This document shows, piece after piece, positions 19,357 through 29,082 of a DNA stretch of 64,000 nt (within the stretch, counting starts at the first letter, position 1; every line of letters begins with the position of its first letter). Source of the stretch: Indolivaga macrotermitis (lineage in GTDB: Bacteria > Bacteroidota > Bacteroidia > Bacteroidales > Dysgonomonadaceae); NCBI RefSeq assembly GCF_900128985.1, contig NZ_FQUC01000001.1, positions 682,001 through 746,000 of the forward strand, read 5' to 3'. The notes under the pieces were generated by a model that saw only the letters and a program-made list of their open reading frames with translations, made no database searches and was not told the origin of the DNA. Position numbers and translations under genes: made by a program.

Positions 19357-22300
19357 ATGTACAATATAAAAGATATACTAAAACAACGGATATTGATATT
19401 GGATGGAGCTATGGGCTCTCTTATCCAACAATATAAACTGCAGGAGGAAGACTTTCGGGGAGAAAGGTTCAAGGATACTGTAATTTTACAGAAAGGGAAT
19501 AACGACCTTTTATGCCTTACCCGTCCTGATGTTATTGAAGCTATCCATAATAAATATCTCGAAGCAGGAGCGGATATAATAGAAACCAACTCTTTTAATG
19601 CAACTGCTATATCGATGGAAGATTATGGTATGCAGGATCTGGTTTATGAAGTGAATGTAGCTGCGGCCCAATTAGCAAAGAAGGCTGCCGATAAATATAC
19701 AGCACTGAATCCTGACAAGCCCCGTTTTGTAGCCGGTTCGATCGGACCTACAAATAAGACAGCCTCTATGAGTCCCCGGGTAGAAGACCCTATGTACCGT
19801 GCTGTCACTTTTGACGATATGCATCGTGTCTACAAAGAGCAGATAGAAGGGTTGGTCGACGGAGGAGTAGACTTGCTTCTGATCGAAACCATATTTGATA
19901 CACTCAATGCAAAAGCCGCTTTATTCGCCGCCGAAGAAGTGCGCAAAGAAAAAGGAGTAGATGTCCCCATAATGATATCTGTCACTCTGTCAGATAAGGG
20001 TGGACGTACCCTTTCGGGACAGACTATCGGTGCTTTTCTGGCATCAATAAGCCATATCGATTTTCTATCGGTAGGGTTGAACTGTTCGTTTGGTGCATCG
20101 GATATGAAACCGTTCCTGAAAGAATTAGGTAAACTGGCTCCATCTTTCGTATCGGCATATCCCAATGCCGGGTTACCTAATCAATTTGGAGAATATGATG
20201 AGACGCCTGAGATCATGGCTCGTCAGATCAAAGAATATATCGACGAAGGTCTGGTTAACATTCTTGGCGGATGCTGTGGTACTACCCCTGATCACATAGC
20301 TAAATATGTTGATCTGGTACAAGGAGCAACACCTCATATTCCGGCAGAAAAGCCAAAATACATGTGGTTGTCCGGTTTGGAATTGTTAGAGGCAAAGCCC
20401 GAAATAAACTTTATAAATATCGGAGAACGTTGCAATGTCGCCGGTTCCCGTAAGTTTCTTCGCTTAATTAAAGAAAAGAACTACGAAGAAGCTCTTACTA
20501 TTGCCCATAAACAGGTAGAAGACGGTGCCCAGATATTGGACGTGAATATGGATGAAGGCTTACTGGATGGAGAGGTAGAAATGACAAACTTCCTGAATCT
20601 TGTAGCTTCCGATCCGGACGTGTCACGTATTCCGGTAATGATAGATTCATCGAAATGGGAAGTACTCGAAGCCGGACTGAAATGTGTTCAGGGTAAGTCG
20701 GTTGTTAACTCTATTTCCTTGAAAGGTGGTGAAGAAGAATTTCTTCGTCAGGCACGTCTGGTAAAAAAATACGGGGCTGCCGTTATTATTATGGCATTTG
20801 ACGAAACAGGTCAGGCCGACCGCTTCGAAAGACGTATCGAAATCTGTGAGAGGGCGTATAAGCTATTGGTGAATGACGGTTTCAACCCGATGGATATTAT
20901 TTTCGACCCCAATATATTGGCAATCGCTACAGGAATAGAAGAGCATAGAGGATATGCAGTTGATTTTCTGAATACAATAGACTGGATCAAAGCTAACCTG
21001 CCTCATGCTAAAATAAGCGGAGGGGTAAGCAACCTGTCATTCTCGTTCCGGGGCAATGATTATATACGGGAAGTGATGCATTCCATATTCCTTTATTATG
21101 CTATTCAGAAGGGAATGGATATGGGTATTGTAAATCCTGGGCAGTCGGTTATTTATGAAGATATCCCTGAGGATTTGAAGAATCTGGTCGAAGATGTGAT
21201 TTTTAACCGGAGGGAAGAAGCTACAGACGAACTGATTGAATATGCTGAGCGTGTAAAATCGGAAAAATCTAGCCAACCGGCTGACAAAGTTGAAGAGTGG
21301 CGTACCTATCCGTTAGATCAGCGTCTGGAATATGCCCTGATAAAAGGTATAGGAGACCATATGGAAGAAGATATGGCTGAGGCGTTACAGGCATATCCGA
21401 AGGCCATTGATATTATAGATAAGCCGTTAATGGCAGGGATGAATAAAGTGGGGGATTTGTTCGGGTCGGGAAAAATGTTCCTTCCGCAAGTTGTAAAAAC
21501 TGCCCGCACAATGAAGCGTGCGGTGGCGATACTTCAACCGACAATCGAAGCCCAGAAGGATTCTTCTTCAACATCAAAAAGTGCAGGTAAGCTTCTTATA
21601 GCTACTGTTAAAGGAGATGTACACGATATAGGTAAAAATATTGTAGCTATTATTCTGGCTTGTAACAATTACGAAGTGATCGATCTGGGAGTGATGGTGC
21701 CACCGGAAGTTATTATACAAAAGGTAAAAGAAGAGCAGCCCGATATTCTGTGCTTGAGCGGCCTTATTACTCCGTCGTTGGAAGAAATGAGTATCGTGGC
21801 ACATGAGATGGAAAAGGCCGGATTCTCAATTCCATTGATGATCGGAGGCGCAACCACCTCTAAACTGCATACAGCTATCAAGATTGATCCTAAATACCAG
21901 AGAGGTTCGGTCGTGTATACTAAAGATGCTTCGCAGGCACCGGCAGCGGTAGCGAAGTTGATAAATCCGAATACGAAAGACGATTTTATCAAAGAAGTTA
22001 AAGATGAATACCAAGGGCTAAGAGATTCTCAGGAGAGTAAGAAAGTACAGTTATTACCGTTGAAAGAAGCTATAAGTAAATCTTTTAAAATTGACTGGAC
22101 CGATTATACTGCCCCGAAACCCAATATTGAGGGAGCTAAAGTCATACCTCATATTCCTGTTGGTAAAATAGTACCATTCATTGACTGGAAATTCTTTTTT
22201 CATTCATGGAATTTATCGGCACGGTATCATACAGCACAGTTTCTGGACGATTGTCCCAGTTGTAAGATCACATGGATTAACTCGTTCCCCGAAGCAGAAC

Positions 22301-23052
22301 GCGAAAAGGCAGAAGAGGGATACAAACTATACAAAGACGCCCGGAAAATGCTGGATCGTTTGATCGACTCGAAAGCAGATTACATCAAGGCAACCTATGG
22401 CATTTTCGAAGCATACAGCGACAATGAATGTATCTATATCAATGATATATGTTTCCCGATGTTGCGTCAACAGAAAAAGAATGAGAAGGATGTATATCTG
22501 TCACTTTGCGATTTTGTACCTCCTAAAAATTCAGGAATAAAAGACTATGTGGGGGCATTTACTGTAACAGCTGGAGCCGGAGGCGCTAATGAGCTTCTGA
22601 GCGAATTCGAACATAAAGGCGACGAATACAGCGTGCTCTTACTGAAATCGGTATTAGACCGTCTGGCGGAAGCTGCAACTGAATTTCTGCATGCTAAGAT
22701 CAGGACAGAATACTGGGGATTCGGTTTCGGTGAGAATATTACCGTAGAACAAATGTTTGCCCTGAAGTATCAGGGAATACGTCCGGCAGTAGGCTATCCT
22801 TCGATACCCGACCAGTCGATAAATTTCTTGTTGAACGAAAAACTGCTCGATTCGAGGCAGGCAGGAGTAGAACTTACCGAGAATGGAGTAATGCTGCCCA
22901 ATGCATCGGTAAGCGGGCTGATTTTTGCACATCCTCAATCAAGATACTTTACAGTAGGACAGATTTCGGAAGAACAAGCTGAATTTTATATTAAGAATAG
23001 GGGCGAGAAACCTGATCTAACCCGTAAGTTTTTAGCCGCTAATATGATGTAA
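19357..23052 (+). CDS. metH: Cobalamin-dependent methionine synthase
   Basis: 1231 residues from the ATG at 19357 (a TTG just before it is ignored). All four modules are present: the homocysteine-binding barrel with zinc ligands in GLNCSFG near 240 and GGCCGTT near 303; the pterin/methyl-THF domain (INIGERCNVAGSRKFLRLI near 350 onward); the B12 cap and Rossmann domain with the axial histidine in KGDVHDIGKNIV near 755; and the AdoMet reactivation domain from about 910 (SARYHTAQFLDD, then RTEYWGFGFGE). It methylates homocysteine from 5-methyl-THF. No riboswitch is seen in the short upstream gap. It is a full-length, intact enzyme. Confidence 0.95.
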   Translation: MYNIKDILKQRILILDGAMGSLIQQYKLQEEDFRGERFKDTVILQKGNNDLLCLTRPDVIEAIHNKYLEAGADIIETNSFNATAISMEDYGMQDLVYEVNVAAAQLAKKAADKYTALNPDKPRFVAGSIGPTNKTASMSPRVEDPMYRAVTFDDMHRVYKEQIEGLVDGGVDLLLIETIFDTLNAKAALFAAEEVRKEKGVDVPIMISVTLSDKGGRTLSGQTIGAFLASISHIDFLSVGLNCSFGASDMKPFLKELGKLAPSFVSAYPNAGLPNQFGEYDETPEIMARQIKEYIDEGLVNILGGCCGTTPDHIAKYVDLVQGATPHIPAEKPKYMWLSGLELLEAKPEINFINIGERCNVAGSRKFLRLIKEKNYEEALTIAHKQVEDGAQILDVNMDEGLLDGEVEMTNFLNLVASDPDVSRIPVMIDSSKWEVLEAGLKCVQGKSVVNSISLKGGEEEFLRQARLVKKYGAAVIIMAFDETGQADRFERRIEICERAYKLLVNDGFNPMDIIFDPNILAIATGIEEHRGYAVDFLNTIDWIKANLPHAKISGGVSNLSFSFRGNDYIREVMHSIFLYYAIQKGMDMGIVNPGQSVIYEDIPEDLKNLVEDVIFNRREEATDELIEYAERVKSEKSSQPADKVEEWRTYPLDQRLEYALIKGIGDHMEEDMAEALQAYPKAIDIIDKPLMAGMNKVGDLFGSGKMFLPQVVKTARTMKRAVAILQPTIEAQKDSSSTSKSAGKLLIATVKGDVHDIGKNIVAIILACNNYEVIDLGVMVPPEVIIQKVKEEQPDILCLSGLITPSLEEMSIVAHEMEKAGFSIPLMIGGATTSKLHTAIKIDPKYQRGSVVYTKDASQAPAAVAKLINPNTKDDFIKEVKDEYQGLRDSQESKKVQLLPLKEAISKSFKIDWTDYTAPKPNIEGAKVIPHIPVGKIVPFIDWKFFFHSWNLSARYHTAQFLDDCPSCKITWINSFPEAEREKAEEGYKLYKDARKMLDRLIDSKADYIKATYGIFEAYSDNECIYINDICFPMLRQQKKNEKDVYLSLCDFVPPKNSGIKDYVGAFTVTAGAGGANELLSEFEHKGDEYSVLLLKSVLDRLAEAATEFLHAKIRTEYWGFGFGENITVEQMFALKYQGIRPAVGYPSIPDQSINFLLNEKLLDSRQAGVELTENGVMLPNASVSGLIFAHPQSRYFTVGQISEEQAEFYIKNRGEKPDLTRKFLAANMM

Positions 23053-23084
23053 GGTGATAGACACTATATCGTATTTTGTAATAG

Positions 23085-23125
23085 AACGACAGAGCCGGAT
23101 CAATATTTAATCCGGCTCTGTCGTT
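23085..23125. terminator. Bidirectional terminator after metH
   Basis: A 16-bp perfect stem, AACGACAGAGCCGGAT with its complement, has a nine-base AT-rich loop and lies between the convergent metH and DUF1593 genes. The U-tracts are weak but the stem is strong. Confidence 0.75.
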
Positions 23126-23167
23126 ATTTAGAATACAGGTAACAGAATAGTATATACAAATTATTTA

Positions 23168-24451
23168 CTATTCTTTCAGCCATCCCCAGCGTTTACCCCA
23201 ATCAGCCATTATGTCATTCCTCCATTTATAGACAGTTTGTGCCCCTTGATAATTGTTCCAGAAATATTCAGGAGCACTCTTATCGGTAAACCATTGCCTG
23301 CCTACTTTATAATCGGTATCACTAGTTCTTCCCGGCCAGATATTTTCAACAGTGACCGCTCCTTCCTGATTTGGAAATCCCGGAATATCAGAGACAATTG
23401 TATAGGGTAATGTGCCTAGGAAATAGGTCGAATGACGAACAACATAATCGCCGTTCCCTAAGTGGTAGCCGTCCCATTTTTGTTTTCCGATGGTCAAGGT
23501 CATACATGCCGAATCGATAGGAATATTGTTGAGTACAGGACCTTTCACATGAAACTCTATTGTCGAAAATACAGGTATCGTATCCCTTTCGGTTGCAGGA
23601 CGATAAAAAACAGAACGTGCACTGTGCGTACAAGGCTCAAAACTTCCGCCCCATGATTCTTTCGACGGGTTCGACGGATCGCCGTCCATCATATAAAGTA
23701 ATGAGGGAGTATCGCCCAATTTAGGATTACCTTCATAATAGTTAATAAAATCTCTACCCAAATTTCCTGCGCCTTTTATGTATGTATTATAATAAAGTGA
23801 ATTGTATTTATCATTGATTTTGCTTTGATATGTGAAGCCACGATAAGAGACATTGTTCTCGATAAACCATAGGTCCGGAAAATTCTGCACTATATAAGCA
23901 TAGCTATTCACACTCCATTTTTTGTTCGGCCCCCCGATCCAGTAAACACGGATCTTGTTTTGAATATCGGGAGCGTCATGAAGCGCCTGAGCTAGATCTT
24001 CCAGTCCGCCCCAAACAAGCACATACAATGGGCGTTCGTCTGCGCGACGGGCACACTGTACAATCCAGTCCGAACCTTCGGTTGCGGATGTAAAACCGCA
24101 GTAAGGTGCAGCTCCTTTTCGTCCTTGTTTAGTGATGGAACGAAGATAAGCAGGAGAGGCGAGTCCTTGAACATGCTTTTCTAGCTTCGGTAAATCTATC
24201 TCGTAAAGGTCTATCATCCGGAGAATCTCTTCTTTCCTGCCCTCACCAAAAGAGGGAGAAGATATAAGACCTTCCGTATCAAACTCGTTACTATACATTA
24301 AGAAATGAGCCATAGATTGATTGTCGTCGGGGTCGGTACCTCCGATATCAGAACTGATCAGGATACGTGGCTTTTGCGGTACCGGTTGTTGAGCAACCGA
24401 ACTGCTGATTGCAATAAATGATGCAAGAAGTAAAGTCATTATTTTTTTCAT
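23168..24451 (-). CDS. Secreted nucleoside-hydrolase-like protein, DUF1593
   Basis: 427 residues with a signal peptide (MKKIMTLLLASFIAISSSVAQ). The N-terminal domain starts PRILISSDIGGTDPDDNQSM, a variant of the DxDxxxDD calcium site of inosine-uridine nucleoside hydrolases. It continues as a Rossmann-like fold (LYVLVWGGLEDLAQALHD, IRVYWIGGPNKKWS). The C-terminal ~140 residues form a beta-rich domain. DUF1593 proteins are often annotated as cellulose-binding or sugar hydrolases, but the substrate is unknown. It follows an SGNH hydrolase gene by 76 bases on the same strand, suggesting a small glycan-degradation operon in the periplasm. Confidence 0.75.
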   Translation of the reverse strand: MKKIMTLLLASFIAISSSVAQQPVPQKPRILISSDIGGTDPDDNQSMAHFLMYSNEFDTEGLISSPSFGEGRKEEILRMIDLYEIDLPKLEKHVQGLASPAYLRSITKQGRKGAAPYCGFTSATEGSDWIVQCARRADERPLYVLVWGGLEDLAQALHDAPDIQNKIRVYWIGGPNKKWSVNSYAYIVQNFPDLWFIENNVSYRGFTYQSKINDKYNSLYYNTYIKGAGNLGRDFINYYEGNPKLGDTPSLLYMMDGDPSNPSKESWGGSFEPCTHSARSVFYRPATERDTIPVFSTIEFHVKGPVLNNIPIDSACMTLTIGKQKWDGYHLGNGDYVVRHSTYFLGTLPYTIVSDIPGFPNQEGAVTVENIWPGRTSDTDYKVGRQWFTDKSAPEYFWNNYQGAQTVYKWRNDIMADWGKRWGWLKE

Positions 24452-24527
24452 AGATATGTATTATCAGATTTAAGTAACAGAGGTTGTTATCCTTATAGAT
24501 TAAAGGATAGTGAAAAGATCCGGGACA

Positions 24528-25175
24528 TTAATCTTTCCGGATTATAGCGTAATATACTTCTTTAGCCAGTATTTTCGCTCCTGCCTCATTCGGATGTATT
24601 TCGTCAGGGAAATTCTCTTTCATGTTGCTTGTCGGAGTATGGAGATTAATGATTTTAGCACCACATTCTTCGGCTACTTCTGTCAGGTAAGGGATTATAT
24701 CATTTACAATAATACTGTCGTTGATACCCCATTTCAAGGAATAAGATTTAGCTGGATAACAAAGATATATCTGTGGATGGGATGGTAAATTTTTGAAACT
24801 ATTCACCAGTATTTCCGTATCATGTTTATATTCATTTTTGTGTACCCAATTCTGAGGCTTAGAGTCATTTGTTCCAAGTTTGATGACAACAATGTCCGGA
24901 TTAAAAGCCAAAGCATCCTGATATTGTTGTTCTTTCATGTAAGGATGGTCTCCGTTATTGAGCATAGTACGCGCACTGACTCCGAAATTACGGACATCGT
25001 AGCCGTCTCCCAGCATCTGCCCTAATACCGAGGGGTAACTATGTTTGTCCCTGTCTTTTATTCCGGCTCCAAAAGTAATACTGTTACCGACACATGCTAC
25101 TCTAATAACATCTTGTGCAAAAGTCGGTGCTGAAATAAGCAAAGAGAAAATAAAAAGTAAGCAAAACTTCTTCAT
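24528..25175 (-). CDS. Secreted SGNH/GDSL family esterase
   Basis: 215 residues with a signal peptide ending near APTFAQ. All SGNH blocks are visible in normal order: block I CVGNSITFGAG with the nucleophile Ser, block II NFGVSARTML with Gly, block III KLGTNDSKP with Asn, and block V DEIHPNEAG with the Asp-His pair. The family deacetylates sugars (sialate- or acetylxylan-esterase-like). It is first in the pair with the DUF1593 gene; together they may process an acetylated glycoside. The intergenic region upstream is shared with the divergent metNIQ operon. Confidence 0.82.
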   Translation of the reverse strand: MKKFCLLFIFSLLISAPTFAQDVIRVACVGNSITFGAGIKDRDKHSYPSVLGQMLGDGYDVRNFGVSARTMLNNGDHPYMKEQQYQDALAFNPDIVVIKLGTNDSKPQNWVHKNEYKHDTEILVNSFKNLPSHPQIYLCYPAKSYSLKWGINDSIIVNDIIPYLTEVAEECGAKIINLHTPTSNMKENFPDEIHPNEAGAKILAKEVYYAIIRKD

Positions 25176-25311
25176 GGTTTTTTTATTTGATTATAGGTTT
25201 ACAAATGTATAAAAAGTATATCATTCGATACAATAGGATTATCTGTATATTCTGTCCGTTTTTTATCTATGTGATAGAGAGGGTGAACATAAATAAAAAC
25301 ACAAAATAAAA

Positions 25312-25418
25312 TTTACTGTAAAAAATGTCACTTTTGTCACTTTACGAGCCTTATCTGTATAGTATACAGTAAAATACTAAGGTGACACAGTAAACAAAAA
25401 AGTGACATCAAAGTAACA
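25312..25418. promoter_or_regulatory. Repeat-rich regulatory region upstream of metN
   Basis: In the 326 bases between the SGNH gene and metN, TTTACTGTA (25312-25320) is inverted at 25365-25373, and ACAGTAAA recurs at 25386-25393. TGTCAC occurs at 25326 and 25335, its inverse GTGACA at 25382 and 25402, and a variant GTAACA at 25413. The last copies sit where the -33 element of the metN promoter would be. This looks like a multi-site operator for an unidentified regulator. Confidence 0.6.
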
Positions 25419-25437
25419 CTCAATGTATAAGAATGTA

Positions 25438-25445
25438 TACTTTTG
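25438..25445 (+). promoter_or_regulatory. Putative -7 box of metNIQ
   Basis: TACTTTTG matches TAnnTTTG. No TTTG is present about 20 bases upstream; a GTAACA repeat occupies that place, hinting at activator dependence. The implied leader is about 50 bases. Confidence 0.5.
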
Positions 25446-25501
25446 CCCTGAAAGGATTATTTTTTTGTTACTTTGTTTTATGATTGGAAAGAGTAGGCAG
25501 G

Positions 25502-26533
25502 ATGATTGAATTAAAGCATATAACTAAGATTTTCCGGCAAGAGGGCAGGGAGACCAAAGCCCTTGACGATGTTTCTATCTTAGTACCAAAAGGTAAGATT
25601 GTAGGGGTGATAGGCGAATCGGGTGCAGGTAAGAGTACCCTGATCAGGACAGTAAATCTGCTGGAGCGACCGACACTGGGAGAAGTTTTCGTTGATGGGC
25701 AAAATCTGATAAGCATGTCGGATAGCCAACTAGCGAAAGCCCGGCGGGATATCGGAATGATCTTTCAGCATTTCAATTTACTATCGTCACGCACGGTTTT
25801 TGAAAATATAGCCCTTCCGCTTGAATTGGATAAAACGCCGAAAGATGAAATACGCCGGCGGGTAGAAGAGCTTTTGCTGTTAGTTGGTCTCGAAGGAAAG
25901 TCGGATGATTACCCGTCTAAATTGTCCGGAGGACAGAAACAGAGGGTGGCAATAGCACGTACACTGGCTACCAACCCGAAAGTATTACTCTGTGATGAGG
26001 CGACCAGTGCCCTCGATCCGGCAACTACACGCTCCATTCTGGCTCTGTTGAAAGATATTAACAGCCAGCTGAATATTACGATCCTGTTGATCACTCACGA
26101 AATGAATGTAGTGAAGGAGATTTGCGATGAGGTAGCTGTTATCAGTGGCGGACAGTTGATAGAGCAGGGTAGTGTCGCCGATATATTCTCCCATCCGAAA
26201 GAACCTTTGACCAAGCAGTTTATAGCTTCCTCTTTGCATATGGAGATACCTGCCGACTATCAGGAAAGGCTTCAGGAAAATCAGAAAGAAGGGAAACATG
26301 CCCTGCTATGGGTAGAGTTTACGGGCAACTCGGTGGATGCGCCCGTATTGTCGGAAGTAGCCCGCCGTTTCGAGATCAACAGTAATATTATCAGTGCCCG
26401 TATGGATTATATCGGAGGGCTTAAATTCGGTATTATGCTGGTCGAATTTATAGGATCGGTAGAGAACGAAAACCGGGCAATAGAATTCCTGAAGAATAAG
26501 AATATAAAAGTGGAGGTATTAGGTTATGTCTGA
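25502..26533 (+). CDS. metN: Methionine ABC transporter ATP-binding protein
   Basis: 343 residues from the ATG at 25502; an upstream TTG at 25484 would add six residues. The ABC ATPase shows Walker [10 protein letters not shown] near 38, Q-loop [12 protein letters not shown], signature [13 protein letters not shown] and Walker [13 protein letters not shown]. The C-terminal ~75 residues form the NIL regulatory domain ([14 protein letters not shown] to VEVLGYV), which in this family binds methionine and causes transinhibition. It overlaps metI by eight bases, so it is clearly in an operon metN-metI-metQ. It imports D/L-methionine across the inner membrane. Confidence 0.92.
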   Translation: MIELKHITKIFRQEGRETKALDDVSILVPKGKIVGVIGESGAGKSTLIRTVNLLERPTLGEVFVDGQNLISMSDSQLAKARRDIGMIFQHFNLLSSRTVFENIALPLELDKTPKDEIRRRVEELLLLVGLEGKSDDYPSKLSGGQKQRVAIARTLATNPKVLLCDEATSALDPATTRSILALLKDINSQLNITILLITHEMNVVKEICDEVAVISGGQLIEQGSVADIFSHPKEPLTKQFIASSLHMEIPADYQERLQENQKEGKHALLWVEFTGNSVDAPVLSEVARRFEINSNIISARMDYIGGLKFGIMLVEFIGSVENENRAIEFLKNKNIKVEVLGYV

Positions 26534-27179
26534 TTCGATGATAGATATTTTGCTGAAAGGAACATGGGAAACGGTAGTGATGACCTTCGTTTCGGGTTAT
26601 TTCAGTTTTATGCTGGGGTTACCTATCGGCGTGGCGTTGTTCATTACCCGTAAAGGACAGATAAAGGATAATAAAAAGGTGAACCGTTTTATTGCATTCT
26701 TCGTAAACGTATTTCGTGCCATACCTTTTATTATACTTATTGTGTGGATGATTCCTTTTACGAGGATTATCGTAGGAACCTCCATTGGAGTAGAAGCTGC
26801 GTTGGTTCCTCTGAGTATCGGTGCTGCGCCTTTTGTTGCCCGTATGGTAGAGAATAGTTTGCTCGAAGTTCCGGGTGGACTTATTGAAGCATCACGTGCT
26901 ATGGGGGCTACCCCTTTTCAGATCATAACAAAAGTGCTGCTGCCCGAAGCTTTACCTTCCCTGATAAACAGTGCTACTATAACCCTTATTACTCTTGTCG
27001 GTTATTCGGCTATGGGTGGTGCAGTAGGAGCAGGAGGTTTAGGGCAGGTCGGTTATCAGTATGGTTATGTAGGCTATGATACCACTGTGATGAATATTGT
27101 TTTGGTACTATTGGTTATTCTGGTCTTTATTATTCAGGTTACAGGTAATTATATTTCTAAAAAAGTCGATCATCGTTAA
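26526..27179 (+). CDS. metI: Methionine ABC transporter permease
   Basis: 217 residues with five to six membrane segments. The BPD_transp_1 coupling loop is visible as [22 protein letters not shown] (about 121-142), containing the EAA motif that docks on MetN. MetI family features such as [16 protein letters not shown] and [20 protein letters not shown] are present. Its start lies inside the end of metN and its stop codon abuts the metQ ATG, giving tight translational coupling. Confidence 0.92.
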   Translation: MSDSMIDILLKGTWETVVMTFVSGYFSFMLGLPIGVALFITRKGQIKDNKKVNRFIAFFVNVFRAIPFIILIVWMIPFTRIIVGTSIGVEAALVPLSIGAAPFVARMVENSLLEVPGGLIEASRAMGATPFQIITKVLLPEALPSLINSATITLITLVGYSAMGGAVGAGGLGQVGYQYGYVGYDTTVMNIVLVLLVILVFIIQVTGNYISKKVDHR

Positions 27180-27995
27180 ATGAAGTCTAAGCTATTTATA
27201 CTCATATCGGTACTGTGCTTTATCGCTCTGTTTATTGTTTTCGCCAATGGACGGAAAAGGAAGAACGATCCTGATTACATACGAGTAGCAGTGGTTCTGG
27301 GTCCGGAATACATTGTAGCAAAGGCTGCTCAGAAAGTGGCCAAAGACCGTTATGGCTTAGATGTGGAATTGGTAACACTGACCGATTATGTGGTGCCCAA
27401 CACCCTTTTAGATCAGGGCGATGTCGATCTTAATGCATTTCAGCATGTACCGTATCTGGAGAATCAGATGGAGGAACGGGGATATAAACTGGCTGTTGTC
27501 GGTAATTCTTTTGTATATCCTTTAGCGGGCTATTCGAAAAAGATCAGGTCTTTGGATGACCTGCAAGATGGCAGTACTATCGTTATACCAAATGATTTGA
27601 CGAACGGCGGGCGTGCCCTGCTACTGATGCAAAAGTATGGTTTGATAAGGCTAAAGGACAATGTAGGGCTTGTGCCCCGTGTATCGGACATCGTAGAAAA
27701 TCCCCGTAAATTCGATATAGTTGAGCTTGAGGCTCCCCAGTTACCCCGTGTTCTCGATGACCGGAAGGTAGCTGTTGCTATAATAAATAACACATATGCC
27801 GCAGGAGCCGGACTGACTTTACAGGACGGGATATTTATAGAGGATAAAGATTCGCCTTATGTGAATGTTATTGTAGCCCGCGAGGACAATAAGAACGACG
27901 ATAAAGTAAAACGCTTTGTCAAAGCCTTTCAGTCGGAAGAAGTTGCCGCAACGGCCGACCGCGAGTTTAAAGGAGGTGCTGTAAAGGGTTGGTAG
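27180..27995 (+). CDS. metQ: MetQ/NlpA family methionine-binding protein
   Basis: 271 residues. The NLPA-type binding domain runs from about residue 35 (RVAVVLGPEYIVAKAAQKVA) to the end, with typical segments VELVTLTDYVVPN, VDLNAFQHVPYLE and FVYPLAGYSKKI. The N-terminus is a single hydrophobic helix (LFILISVLCFIALFIVF) followed by basic residues. It lacks a proper lipobox; the only cysteine, Cys13, is preceded by Leu and sits mid-helix. The protein is thus probably anchored in the inner membrane by an uncleaved helix. It is the third gene of the importer operon. Confidence 0.88.
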   Translation: MKSKLFILISVLCFIALFIVFANGRKRKNDPDYIRVAVVLGPEYIVAKAAQKVAKDRYGLDVELVTLTDYVVPNTLLDQGDVDLNAFQHVPYLENQMEERGYKLAVVGNSFVYPLAGYSKKIRSLDDLQDGSTIVIPNDLTNGGRALLLMQKYGLIRLKDNVGLVPRVSDIVENPRKFDIVELEAPQLPRVLDDRKVAVAIINNTYAAGAGLTLQDGIFIEDKDSPYVNVIVAREDNKNDDKVKRFVKAFQSEEVAATADREFKGGAVKGW

Positions 27996-28018
27996 AGATA
28001 ACTCATAATACAAATAGG

Positions 28019-29074
28019 ATGAGAATATATTTTTTTATTATAACATTCACTGCATTTTCTTTTCTGATAAAAGGACAGAATAATATTGAAATCCATTCAG
28101 AGTCTATAGATTCTCTGTTTTCTTGGTTCGATAGTAAATGTCCGGAAAATCGTATCCGGTCACTGTTGGCTATTCCTTCTAACCAGATAATGGAGCAGCT
28201 TCTTTTAAAACAAGAAAAAGAGGCAAGTTCTTTCTCTGATATATTATCCCGTTTTTCAATTAAATGTTCTTTAGCTGGCAATGATTATCTTTTGGAAGAT
28301 GCTTTTAAGAACCGACAGGAAATATCAGCAGTCTTAACCGAATTGAAAGATGTTGAAATCTATAAACAAACTTTCGACTATGTGAAAGCGTTCTTTCCTG
28401 CAGGTTTTACCTCTTCTGCCCGGTTTAATATTTACCTGACTACAACCGGATGGAAATGGGGAGACGCAATGACATTCAATTATGTAAAAGAGGGAGGTAA
28501 GTACCTTCTTTCGGAAAAGGGAGCTTCTGCTATTATCTTTAATCTAACCATAATGAACTCTAATTATGGGAAAACTGTAGAAGAACAAATTATTACCTAT
28601 AGAAAGGTGCTTAGTCATGAACTATTTCATGCTATACTTGAAGAGTATATCGTGGATAAGGATTATTATAACCGCGATCAGATAGAGTCCGAAGTAATAT
28701 TTTTACTAATGAATGAGGGGGTGGCCCATTATATTGCAGACCAGAAATATATTGCAAATAATTATGATACCTTGAAAGAAAAAGAGGTATTGAGCTTTTC
28801 CTCTTTCTCTGAAAAAGCAGCTATTATTTTCGACAGGAATAACGATATGGAGATACGGAAGACTGTCTTGGAAGACGGACTTTATGGAAAATACTGGAGT
28901 AAGTATATCTGTATCTCCGGTATGTTTATGGCATACCATATTGATAAATATGGAGGCCCAGACTTATTGAGAGAATGTATAGAAAATGGTCCTCACTTTT
29001 TTATTGAGAAATATAGAGAAATTTGTAACACAAATGATAGTTTACCCCTGTTGCCCAATATTATTAATGAATAA
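28019..29074 (+). CDS. Secreted zinc-peptidase-like protein (DUF5700-like)
   Basis: 351 residues from the ATG at 28019, which begins a clear signal peptide (MRIYFFIITFTAFSFLIKGQ); the longer reading from a TTG at 27989 is rejected. It contains HELFHAILEEY (about residues 201-211), an HExxH zinc motif, and downstream NEGVAHYIADQ, whose Glu could be the third ligand. This resembles the gluzincin-like DUF5700 family of Bacteroidota. Substrate unknown; location periplasmic or surface. It starts 23 bases after metQ and might be read through from that operon, although a functional link is not obvious. Confidence 0.68.
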   Translation: MRIYFFIITFTAFSFLIKGQNNIEIHSESIDSLFSWFDSKCPENRIRSLLAIPSNQIMEQLLLKQEKEASSFSDILSRFSIKCSLAGNDYLLEDAFKNRQEISAVLTELKDVEIYKQTFDYVKAFFPAGFTSSARFNIYLTTTGWKWGDAMTFNYVKEGGKYLLSEKGASAIIFNLTIMNSNYGKTVEEQIITYRKVLSHELFHAILEEYIVDKDYYNRDQIESEVIFLLMNEGVAHYIADQKYIANNYDTLKEKEVLSFSSFSEKAAIIFDRNNDMEIRKTVLEDGLYGKYWSKYICISGMFMAYHIDKYGGPDLLRECIENGPHFFIEKYREICNTNDSLPLLPNIINE

Positions 29075-29082
29075 TTCTCTTG

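Noticed and set aside
25176-25501. SAM riboswitch before metNIQ
   Set aside because: I looked for the SAM-I type stem and core sequences and saw only the short repeats and a promoter box.
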